DNA from: Phytophthora sp. 'mugwort'
Taxonomy: Eukaryota > Oomycota > Peronosporomycetes > Peronosporales > Peronosporaceae
Direction of reading: 5' to 3'
Assembly (NCBI GenBank): GCA_033558025.1
Contig: JAUCEF010000013.1
Location: 4,519,001-4,583,000 of the forward strand
DNA: 64,000 nt
The translations under genes and the position numbers were made by a program. Of this stretch, positions 33,183 through 43,600 are shown piece after piece (positions within the stretch are counted from its first letter, which is position 1; every line of letters begins with the position of its first letter). The notes beneath the pieces are model-generated. The model had not been told where the DNA came from. It made no database searches and was given only the letters and a program-made list of their open reading frames with translations.

Positions 33183-34718
33183 TCAGTGCACCTGAAACCA
33201 TGTCAAACTTACAGAAGCTCTACGGCCGAAGACGAACTTTAAAACATACTCTAGTACTCGAATGCCGACGGAATTCTTCGGGCATCGCGCGACCACTTCC
33301 GCAACATGCTCATTGCTCCTACGCGCTAATGCTCTTTGCGCTCTATGATCGAGAATTGTCCGTTGTTCAACAACGCGGGCCGTCATTCTGGTGGGGCTGC
33401 ATCACGATGGATCCACCAAACATCGTGAGGATTTAAAACACCACCTCTCGTCACTTGTTCACGGAGGGCATGCGTGCAAGTGAGTCCTTGAGTTTGTGTA
33501 TACGAACCGGTGCATGATCGCAATATGTAACGTCCTTTGGGTTCCAAACAACGCAACGAGAGCGAACTTGTGAATAATGTTGATGGCACCAGCAAAGAAA
33601 TACCCGGCAAGGCTTCTCGGAACGAATATCTCGGAGTCGGAAACCTGTGCCGTTCAATCGATTGTCGTCACCAATGTTCCAATCGATTGTGAATTGTCAA
33701 CAAATATCTAGTCAGATGTCATCAATGTAGGTTGCCTCAATCCGAGACAGGAAATACAGTTCGTAACGGCGGAAGTTATAGTCCTCTTCGGTAGTTGCAT
33801 TCACGTTACGCATAAAGGCCTGAACAACTCTTGATGTGCAATCGAATTGGAACGCTGGGCCGTCAGAGGGGGGGGGTATTCTTTAGGAAACGTGCGTCTT
33901 CGTGCATGTGCCTGGACATCCTTCATTATGCCACAGACACAGCAACACCGGTATGCGAGGGAACACTAGCTCCAACGCATTCTCAAGGGCTAGATCTCTG
34001 TCTATCATCAAACGACCTGAGGCGGGGGAATACTGTGCGCAGACTGCAACTGAAAAAGCTGCGAAAGAGACCAGTGGTAGTCCCATACCTTCTCTCCGCG
34101 GCGAAAAACTTGCCCAATGTGGATGGTAGTATTCACCCCCGTGACGCCAAGCATGTTGCGTAACGGCATGTTGAACAGTTTGTACGATACGTGCAATCAA
34201 GCCAAATCACATCATAGTTGCTTCAGAAGATGTCAATAGCTCCATGGTGGGCGAAACACAATGCGTTAATCGGTGGTCAGCGTCTTGTTCGTAGCTCAAG
34301 AGATATGCCCCTGATCGGAGCTTTTCCAGCTAAAATTCGATACGAGTCTTCCCTCCAAGCGCAATTAATTTCGCTCGGCTTCGCTCGTTGTAAACATCAC
34401 GAGGTGTAATAACCAGCGAATGGTTTTCCACCAAGCGACGAGCGATCGTCTGCCATGCACTTGTACCAGTCTCACCGTCAAGCACAATTGCTAAGCGTAA
34501 GTCTTCCGTGCGGCTGGCACGTCGAAGAATGGGATGGGAAGCGGGATGCTGCAATGGAGGATGGTTACAAGCAAATGCATGACCGCGATGTTGAATCTCC
34601 CAAACAGTTGACTCGCCAAGATGTTTTCGAACCACATACACCTCCATCGGACAGTTAAACTTACTGGAACTTGCATTCGGACGAATCTGGATTGACCCTC
34701 GCTCACGTCGCTCTCCAT
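33183..34718 (-). pseudogene. MULE transposase relic (copy 1)
   Basis: On the minus strand several frames together resemble a Mutator-like transposase. The N-terminal part (34718-34330) has HRGHAFACNHPPLQHP and PRDVYNERSRAK. The catalytic region (34200-33883) has MIDRDLALENALELVFP followed by VLLCLWH, the second-Asp and CxWH motifs of the MULE domain. A C-terminal segment (33610-33383) has ALREQVTRGG and WWIHRD. Stops and shifts between blocks show that it is dead. I did not find terminal repeats for this copy. Confidence 0.65.
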
Positions 34719-35520
34719 GACGATCGCAACCGTACCGAACTAGTCTCCTTTGCTTCTTTTAACGTCGCTGGTTCCCTTATACACGACAGCGTAGCCATGT
34801 CGGCGAGCAAATTTATTCATGGTGCTCTGAGCCATCTCTGGCGATCTGAATTCTTGCTGCTGTAAGCAAGGCATCTCCCGCGTTCTATAGCTCGTATAGC
34901 CAGCGCGATACAGCTGTGTATTACGGGGTGCATGGGATCTTGTACGAGAACCGGTAAACCGACAGCACCTGTCGGCACTTGTGTGGGTGCTGTCTCCTAG
35001 CCGAGTTGCTCCGAAGTAGTGTTTTCTATCCAGTCAGGAGGCCTCCGCAACACGTGAGTGATGGACGGAAGTCCAGCGACTGGCGGATTCCACAACTGCG
35101 AAAGCGACATCGTTTGTGCTTGTATGCCGAATGAAAACGGCGTTTCATCTGGCTGCTCATTAGCTCCTCGCTTGCGTAAATTGGGCTCACGATGGCTCAC
35201 GATGGCTCACGATACGACGACCGAGGGTGCACTGCTTGGTAACCAGGAAGCTCGTGCCGCCGAACTTGTGTAGTCTGGGATAACGCAGACGTTCATTGTC
35301 ACTGAATCAGCAGACGAGGCTGAATGAGCTCTGTCTGGCGAAGTAGTATAGTGGTGGGTCACCACCACTAAACAGGGGCTAATTGATTGAGTGCTGCCCG
35401 CGGTTGCTACAACTTTTGGTAGTGTAGTCTGGTCTGTGTGTATAGGATAGTACACGGCGCGCTTTCTCCAGCGGGAGACGCGCTGGCAACATCAACTCCC
35501 GACAACTGTTGTTTTGGCAC
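34719..35520. other. Spacer between two MULE copies
   Basis: About 0.8 kb lying between the first MULE relic and the left inverted repeat of the second. No gene supported. Contains the short 10-bp repeat at 35184-35213. Confidence 0.4.
35184..35213. repeat. 10-bp tandem repeat, three copies
   Basis: GGCTCACGAT is repeated three times in direct tandem. It is too short to assign a role. Confidence 0.8.
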
Positions 35521-35605
35521 GGCTAGACGGATGTTTATCGCCTGGCTCCACAATGAAGGACACCAGACCTTACAACGAACAAACGAAAACTGGTTTGAAT
35601 AAAAT
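35521..35605. repeat. Left terminal inverted repeat of MULE copy 2
   Basis: Its reverse complement aligns with 39693-39767. Shared stretches include TTTATTCAA(A)CCAG, TTTGTTCGTTGT, GTCTGGTGTCCTTC and GATAAACATCC. An 8-base gap and scattered mismatches show age. The outermost boundary is not certain. Confidence 0.8.
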
Positions 35606-35790
35606 ACAAAGCGTCGGTTAGCCAATTGCTATTGCCTATTGCAACGGAAGCAAGGCGGTTGGAAAACCGACAGCATACATATAATGTTATGTATATATTT
35701 CTGCATCAGCCGGAAACGATAAGTATCAGCCCATCGGACGAAGGCAGCGACAAAGGATTCGACTTTTGACTTTCAGGCAACGCTTGTAAC

Positions 35791-36535
35791 ATGTCGATCG
35801 ACCTGCTAAGTGAATATGGGTACGAGGATGTCCTATTGGACGCGGTCTTTCTAATCGCAGAGGTGACAGGAAAATTCACCAACGACTGTATTCTCAGTAA
35901 AAATAAAACCATAAAGCTGAAGAATAATTATGGGGACTACAGAAAGTGGGTATGCACAGCAAAAGTCTGCAACTGGTTTGTCGCTTTTACGAGGAAAGGT
36001 ATTCGAGCAAAACCTAAGAGTAAGCGCAAATGGCCTGCATCCAAGCTCATCCATATACCGCTTGACTCGTGGTACATTTCCAAGTTGGATCTGCAGCACG
36101 CACAGTGTTGCTGTAGCATTGCCAACCCCACGGGCGATCAAATGGAGCGGATGTCTGGATTTCAGGCAGGATTTGGAAGGGCACAACACTTCTCAGGCTC
36201 GTACTCTAAACAACATGAAAGTTATGGAGAACATTGATGTATCACGGAAAAATGCAGTATTTTACCGGATCATTAGGAGTACCGTGACAAGTATGGAAAG
36301 TGATAGCGACGAAGAGCTTAAAGCAATACCAGAAGGCTGGTATCGCTTTAAACTGGATCTTCTTTGCTCATCATAATCCAGGATCGCGTGCGTGTTGCCA
36401 GCGTGATAGCTCAGGTCGTTTTATCGCTCGTTTTTTCTATTGGATCAATGGTCAGCCTACAGATTTTTCTCCTTCCTGTTTGGGAGTGCGATGGTACGCA
36501 CACGAAACATGATATATACAGTAACATGCTTGAAA
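35791..36535 (+). pseudogene. MULE copy 2 transposase, N-terminal part
   Basis: ATG at 35791 (MSIDLLSEYGYEDVLL). A basic, Cys/Trp-containing segment follows (GDYRKWVCTAKVCNWFVAF), like the DNA-binding region of Mutator-type transposases. After a frame change near 36130-36180 the reading goes on through RKNAVFYRIIRS, changes again near 36380 and ends at FLLPVWECDGTHTKHDIYSN, which carries the first catalytic Asp of the MULE domain. Plus-strand homology then stops abruptly. Confidence 0.65.
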
Positions 36536-36638
36536 TCCTGAAGCTCTGGCAAAGAAAGGTGGGCGGCAGGTGGTGGCCAAGGCAGCGCAGGACAGGGCAA
36601 GACAGCGGCGAGGACGGATTCCGAAGACAGCGAGGACT

Positions 36639-37815
36639 TCAATATGAACATGATGACGGCGATACAACAACGGGTCCTAGCGTGGCGTGGACCGACCCGC
36701 TGCCAGCGAAACTCAGCCGCTGTGAAGATCTCAAGGCGATGAAGAGGTGGATAGCGAAGAGGCGTAACAGGAGAGGTGACCCGGATTGCAGGACGAACGA
36801 CGCGCAAGAGAGGGGCAGGGCGACACCGTGGTCGAATTGAGCGGCCCTGAACGGCTGTAAAGGGACGGCGGTGAGCCCACCGAGCTCGGTATTTGAAGCT
36901 GTTCTGAAACTCTGCATGAGATACATTTCCACTAGCCATATTCGCCTCATACAGCTTGGCGACGAAGCGACCCCACTTCGATCGAATGGATCAAACACAT
37001 AGAAACAAGGCAATATCGACGGGAGTACGCTGAGCTTAGCTACATGGTTGTTTTCGACTTCGAAAAGTTGTTTGGCATGTGTAGTGATGTGGAATTCATG
37101 CACAACGCAATCACCAGCTTTTTTTAAGAGCGCATTCGCGTGCCAAGCGCTCGTATGCAGTGCGCTCGCAGAGCCTTAAAAACCAAATTGGTTCGAGCTC
37201 GCTTCCAGAGCAAACCACTATTGTCTCCTTCAGCGTCACTAGTTGACCGCACGCCAAACAATGGTATACAATCTCCGAACCTGGGGACGTCTGTCCAATT
37301 TTCATTGATCCACCTCGTTTTATCGGCACTAAATATACAATTGCTCAATAGAGTCCACCCAGTCGAATGAATACTGCGGAGATGCATCCATATAAAGTCC
37401 TCCTTCTTTCTACCATCAACCTCGGACGTAATTGGTGTTGGAAACAACTCGCGCAGACGCTGTATATGTTTTTCGTATTCTCGAATTGTCCGCGACGGTT
37501 ACAGATTCATGATGTGGTCGTTGACATTATCTTTCTTTACGCCTACTTTCTTGAAGCGGTTCACCGCATTAAACCGGACATGAACAGAGCCGAAGTTATT
37601 GTGAACAACCAGCCCCATTTTTGATAGAATGGACTGCGCTGATAGCTGCTTACCACGGTCAGTAAATGTAAATCAATGTGCAAAAATATGTCAGTCGCTA
37701 TGCAGTTTGCAAAGAACAAACGAAATTATCAATTATCTCTTTGTGGATGTAGGCAACAGGAACAATGCGTTTGTTGCCATCTTTCCGTTACGCAGATTAC
37801 ATTGTATAGTAAGCG
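36639..37815 (-). pseudogene. MULE copy 2 transposase, central part, inverted
   Basis: Read from 37815 downward on the minus strand: KDGNKRIVPVAYIHKEIIDN, which in MULEs follows directly after the first Asp motif. Next come GLVVHNNFGSVHVRFNAVNR and FKKVGVKKDNVNDHIMNL, then SIHSTGWTLLSNCIFSAD and CERTAYERLAREC. Stops and shifts are frequent. It begins just where the plus-strand N-terminal part leaves off. Confidence 0.55.
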
Positions 37816-38289
37816 CACCACCTCTTCTCTTGCGCGGGTCGTTAGCCCAATGCTTCGGAAGTAGTGATGTTCTGTTCCAGCCGCTCCTGTACCACGCGCC
37901 AGTCTTATCCTTGGCCGGGGACGGTGTCCGGTGGCCACGATCGCCAGCTGCCCTTACTAACACGAAATATACACGGCAGCGGTGGTCGACTTATCCTAGC
38001 ACGCACAGGGGTGGTCGGGCTGACTCGATACCTCGCCGAGGTTCGCCAAGGGGGTGCACCGGGGGCTCTTAGTACCGGGAGCTTTTAGTACTCTCTCTTT
38101 GGCTATTTGCCCCTTGCGTCGCAGGCTGCTGATACTGACGACCACACGGGGCAGCAGATACCCGTTCTCCCTTAGGTACTCGAGGGCCACACCAAGCACT
38201 TCGCACTATCATTACTTCAGCTTCAGCTGTTACTTGCATTTGTCCGCCTCAACGCCAAACCGGCACTTCGGTGTCTCAGTCGCGTGGTT

Positions 38290-38945
38290 TGCGTGCTGCA
38301 CGGCTAATCCGAAGGTGAGTGGCTATCCCTCCCTATCTTACGCATGCATGTCATGTCGCCACATTCAGGCAGTAGTTTATGCGTTGGAGGATCAAAACAG
38401 GGGAAATACCTTTGTACGACGTACTTCACTGTTTCCACCATTCGTACTTCGTCAACATGATGCACCAGCATTCACGAACGCCGAAATCAATTTGCCCTTG
38501 GACAACTTTTGGACTGATCACAGCAATGTATTGCCAGCACCAGTGCATCGACAGGTGGAGAGGGCGTCACAAGCTAGAACGGCTGACATACAACGCGGAT
38601 AAAAAAAGAGAATTCGTAGCAGAGGTTAGGAGGCCAGGGGACCGCGAGCTAAGCAAAATAAGCAAAGTACCTCTTCACTACCGACATAATTCGATGAGTA
38701 TGATGAGACGCCCAGCATCAATACGTTTCGAGTCACTCGAGACCGCACTGAGCACTGTCAAGAGAGCAGAATACCATTGCAGCATCTGTGGACAAATTGC
38801 ACACAATTCGGTCACCTGCACGATAACTGGTCAAGAAGAAGAAGCGGGGACACCTCTGCAGCCCGGTGAATATGTCCTTGGCGTACCGCCACTTGAGAGA
38901 TACGGGGTGTCGCCTACGCCGGGACGCGTCGTTGAGAATAGTTGA
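38290..38945 (+). pseudogene. MULE copy 2 transposase, C-terminal part
   Basis: A SWIM-like segment, YACMSCRHIQAVVYALEDQN, is followed after a frame change by a helical stretch and a CCHC zinc knuckle, CSICGQIAHNSVTC (near 38781-38822). It ends with a short Pro/Gly-rich tail and stop at 38943-38945. This order (SWIM then knuckle) is normal for MULE C-termini. Confidence 0.55.
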
Positions 38946-39692
38946 AACGATACCATACTTTGATATCCTAAAGTTAAGTAACGTATAACAAGACGGAGTC
39001 ATGTTGAAAGCCGCTAACCAGTTTCCCTCACCTAAGGGCTTCAACTTCCTTACCACGGATCCGATTTGCTCAGAAGTATTGGGGCTTCTAGACAATGTAC
39101 AGGACGATGATCTTGACCAACCCCTTCGGGCTGGCGATAGCCGTGTCGCTCTTCTTCTAAATCCATTGTTGAACCCGCCTGACTCTGCCCTGACAACGGG
39201 GGTTCCAGAAGGCAGCACTCGCTGGAGGTAAGGGTAGTCGAGCTCACCGATATACACTCAACTGCCGCTTGACCTCCGCAACCTTCACCTGCTGAGGCAA
39301 GGAAAGAAGCGGGTGGTTGAACCTGTTGGCCAAGATGGTGCGTATGGCGATCTTTGAGCGGCAGGTTTAGCGCGACAGCATCGCATTCGCTGTGGTCTCC
39401 TTTCTCTCCCACATCACGTGGGGAGCCAAATGCGGCTGATCACCAAATGAGTATCGTACCATTGCATGTTAATAGGTTTGTTACCAGTCCGCCATCGCAT
39501 ATGGCTGTCGGACGGACAATACGCATACTCCGTCGGCTACAGACCCCGCTTCTTACACGCCTGCTGAAGACCGCATTTCAGCGCAGCAGCCCACACGAAA
39601 CTAAGCGCAGCCAGCGGATCAACTTGACCTAAGCACCACGATTCGGTTGCGCGTTTGACGAACACTGACAGATTCTGTACAATCTTGACGCA

Positions 39693-39767
39693 ATTTTATT
39701 CAACCAGCTTGCATTTGTTCGTTGTGGAGTCTGGTGTCCTTCGTTGTGGATAAACATCCCGGCTACC
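39693..39767. repeat. Right terminal inverted repeat of MULE copy 2
   Basis: Inverted partner of 35521-35605; see that entry for the shared stretches. About 50 bases farther right begins the trefoil-family relic. Confidence 0.8.
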
Positions 39768-39819
39768 CACCAAATTGGTGTGTCACGTTTCCCAGAACCA
39801 GGCTCACGTAATTAGGACG

Positions 39820-40010
39820 CCCACTGCATGGCCGCGACCGATGCCGCGCCTGACGCCACCCTCTCCGCCTCATTGACGGTCGACTGATTTCACCTGATGA
39901 CGTGGCGCCTAAAATTCGCAACATCGCGAATCTGCGTGCAGGGGAGACGGCGACTCTGGAGAAGAAGCTCGTATCCGGATAGGCTGCAACAGGCTCCGAG
40001 GCGCGTATTG
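39820..40010 (+). pseudogene. Relic of the trefoil gene family C-terminal domain
   Basis: This stretch aligns to the C-terminal coding region of the large trefoil gene. 39926-39972 matches 46122-46168 with about five mismatches, and 39830-39910 matches roughly 45920-46005, including GACGTGGCGCC. About 90 bases present in the intact gene are missing between the two blocks, and stops interrupt the frame. So another family member once lay here and only its 3' end remains. Confidence 0.75.
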
Positions 40011-40678
40011 CCTCGTAGGGTCACCTAAAGGGTGTCATCGCTATATTGGTGAATACCACGACTGTAAGTCACGACGAATGGGAAGTTCTTGGCATTTTCG
40101 ACATAAATAATACTTTTTAGCTTTTTTCACCATTTTAGCTGTTGTTTTGAATGTCAACTGCTGTAGCATATTCAGCTACGGTGCCTTGTGTCTACGTGTG
40201 ATTAACGCCTGGGACAACAGAGCCCTAATGACCACAGACAGGACCATGTAGAGATCTTATGACGGCGGCGACCACTGACGTGGTAGGGCCGGCCCCGCCT
40301 GGCCGCTCGTTCATTGAAAGATTTCGATGCGCCGATTCGCGTTGCCGCCGTTCAATGGCATCAATTTGTGTATAAGATCTTCAAGATTTCGTGTCTTGCA
40401 TTGCGACCCTCGAACCGAGGCGACCGTCGCCGTCCAATTCCCATGAGCGGTTCTCGTGAGTCCGGAAGAGTCTCTTGAGAGTCCTTTTGTCCTATGAAGA
40501 TATCGGCTCAAGTCTAGAGTTCTGGTGGGAGGGAGGCTATCACGGGTCAAGATGGATCCTGCTTAGCAGCTTCGCCTTCCCCATTGTTTGCCAGTTGTGA
40601 ATTTGCCAGCAAGCTATTACCCTCCTTTCCCCCGTCTCCGGTCAAGTGTTTCGTGTGTAAAGTTTGCAGTGAGCGGTC
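40011..40678. other. Upstream region of the nine-trefoil gene
   Basis: About 670 bases between the relic and the ATG. It contains AT-rich sequence near 40110-40140 and a C/T-rich run near 40618-40636 shortly before the start, but no clear TATA box or initiator. The reverse frame at 40311-40550 shows no protein features. Confidence 0.4.
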
Positions 40679-43600
40679 ATGTCGTTGCTCTCGTATGGGA
40701 GTGACCCCGCCTGTATCAAAGTCGAGGGCGTGGATGCAGCAGCTACCGATGGTATCCCTGTTCCCACACGGTCAGCCAGCACGAAATGGAAGAAACTCGT
40801 CCTAGCCACGGCGGGCACGGCACTTTGTGTCGGCAGCGCCGTCGCCATGTATCAAGGATGGAGTTCTTATGCGGACAAGGCACGGATCGCAGCCGAGCGA
40901 GCGTCGAGACCGAACGGCATGTTCCTGGAGACTCAAATCGCCTCGGACGTGCTCTCCGACGTGAGTCTCTTCACTGCGGGCAAAGAAATCATGCTACGCG
41001 TCCGTGGGAAAGCCAACCTGTGCGTGGACGACGGTGGCGGCTGGGCGGCCGGGACGTCCCAGTTCACCAACAAACCGTGCAATCCCAGCAGTCCGAACCA
41101 GATCTTCAAGTACAACGCCGGCACGAAAGAGATTGAGAGCGTCTACAAGCAAGGCTTGTGTATGGACGACGGTGGCTCATGGAACGCGGCTGGGTCGAAA
41201 GCCCATTTGTGGTACTGCGACCGCAATAACCAGAACCAGTGGTTCGTCATGGACCCCACCACTCTCATGTTGAAGAGCCCGGTGAAAAACAACTTGTGCT
41301 TTGATGATGGTGGTGGCTTGACTGCCGGCTCGACCAAGTACGTCATGTGGCACTGCGATAATAACAATGCGAACCAGCACTTTGAAGTCCTGTCCCGTGC
41401 CGCAATGGCCGAGGAAAAGAGACAGAAGGTCGGGACGACCATGTACGATCTCATGGTTTCTGGGAAGGAGATCATGCTCCGCGTTCGCGGTAAGAACATG
41501 TGCGTGGACGATGGCGGGAGCTGGTGGGCCGCGACGACCAAGTTCGTTGATATGCCGTGTAACCCGGACAGCCCGAACCAAGCATTCAAATATAACATCA
41601 AGACGGGCGAGCTCGAGAGTGTCGCGAAACCAGGTTTGTGTCTAGACGACGGTGGCTCTTGGAATGCGGCTGGCACTAAGGCCCATTTGTGGTACTGCGA
41701 TATCAACAACCAGAACCAATGGTTCGACATGGACGAAACGACGCTCATGCTCAAGAACCCGGTCAAGGACAATTTGTGCCTGGACGACGGCGGCGGCCTC
41801 ATGGCGGGCGCGACGCGGTTTATCATGTGGTACTGCGACAATAACAACCCCAACCAGCACTTTGAAGTCGTGTTACGGGAGACGCTGCGTGTGGAAAAGC
41901 TCCAGACGGGGCCGACTCCGTACGACCTTCTCTTGTCTGGGGATGAGATCATGTTCCGAGTCAAGGGTAAGAAGAACCTGTGCGTGGATGATGGCGGTGG
42001 CTGGGGCGCCGCCGTCACCAAGTTCGTAAACATGCCGTGTAACCCCGACAGTCCGAACCAGATCTTCAAGTACGACGTCAGGACGCTCGAGTTCCAGAAC
42101 GTCAACAAACCAGGCTTGTGTATTGACGACGGCGGGTCGTGGGATCCTGCCGGCTCGACGGCCCATTTGTGGTACTGTGACCCGAACAACCAAAACCAAT
42201 GGCTCGTCCTGGATGAGTCGACGCTGATGCTTCGGAACCCAATGAAAGCGAATTTATGCTTCGATGATGGCGGTGGCACGGGGCCTGGAGCCACAAAGTT
42301 CGTCATGTGGCACTGTGATGTCAACAACGCGAACCAGCGCTTTGAAATCTTGTCCCGTGCCCGCATGAGCGAGGAGAAGAAGAAGAGCGTGGGGAGCTCG
42401 CCGTACGATATCCTCGCGTCTGGACAAGAAATTATGCTTCGTGTCCGTGGGAAAAACAACTTGTGCGTTGACGACGGTGGAGGTTGGGGAGCTGCTGTGA
42501 CCAAATTTGTTGACCAACCATGCGACCCGGACAGCCCGAACCAGGTCTTCAAGTATAGCGTCAAGACGCGCGAGTTCGAGAATGTCAACAAACCTGGTCT
42601 GTGTATTGACGATGGAGGCTCATGGAATGCAGCAGGCACCACAGCTCATTTGTGGTACTGTGACCCGAACAACCAGAACCAATGGTTCGTACTGGATGAA
42701 GACACGTTGATGTTGCACAATCCCATGAAGTCGAACTTGTGCTTTGACGATGGCGGCGGTACGACGGCGGGCGCCACGCAGTTCGTCATGTGGTGGTGCA
42801 GCAATGATAACCCGAACCAGCACTTTGAGATCATGCCTCGTGCTACACTTGCTGAAGAGCGCCGACAGAAGAGAATCGCTGCGGGGATCGATGACGACCT
42901 CGATTTACTGAATTCGGGTCAGAAGATCATGATTCGCATCCGTGGCAAGGACAATCTGTGTATGGACGACGGCGGTGGTCGTTGGAACGGCGCCACAAAG
43001 GTCAATAACCAGCCGTGCGACCCGAGTAGTCCGAACCAAGTGTACACGTACGACGCTAAGACACGTCAGTTCAAGAGTGCTAACAAGCCGAATCTCTGTG
43101 TGGACGACGGCGGTGCGTGGAATGCTGCCGGCTCGCAAGCTCATCTCTGGGACTGCGACCCAAACAACCAGAACCAGTGGTTCGTACTTGACGAAGAAAC
43201 CATGATGCTCCGCAACCCGGCCAAGCCCAACCTGTGCTTTGACGACGGCGGCGGCTCGAGAGCTGCCGAGACGAGGTACATCATGTGGCACTGCGATAAC
43301 AACAATCCGAACCAGCACTTTGAGATCCTGTCGCATGCCAAGATGGAGGAACAGAAGAAGCAGCGGTTGATCGGGGCCGGGCTAGACGACGAAGTCGATC
43401 TCCTCACGTCTGGCCAGCAGATCATGCTTCGCGTTCGCGGCAAAAATAACCTGTGCGTGGACGACGGCGGTGGTCAATGGAACGGCGCCACCAAATTCGT
43501 GGACCAGAAGTGCAACCCGAGCAGCCCCAACCAGCTCTTTACGTACGACGCCAACACGCGTCAGTTCCGTAGTGTGGGCAAGCCGGGCTTGTGTATGGAC

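Larger units (their letters stand above)
35521..39767. mobile_element. MULE (Mutator-like) DNA transposon, copy 2, with inverted ends and a flipped core
   Basis: Matching inverted repeats at 35521-35605 and 39693-39767 bound about 4.2 kb. Inside are three transposase blocks in correct order but mixed orientation: N-terminal part and first catalytic motif on plus (35791-36535), the middle of the catalytic domain on minus (about 37815-36640), and a SWIM-like plus zinc-knuckle C-terminus on plus (about 38290-38945). The simplest reading is one element in which the middle 1.3-1.5 kb was inverted. Each block also has frameshifts. The element ends right beside the relic of the trefoil gene family. 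Confidence 0.65.

Noticed and set aside
38733..39257. Minus-strand frame resembling a copia gag start (LKPLGEGNW)
   Set aside because: The match is a few residues only, with no other copia domain nearby, and it lies inside the MULE boundaries.
41143..42642. 499-residue minus-strand frame
   Set aside because: It is antisense to the trefoil modules. The repeated DDGGG/NQ codons leave the complementary frame open and give a mirror repeat rich in PPPSS. There is no independent start context or motif.
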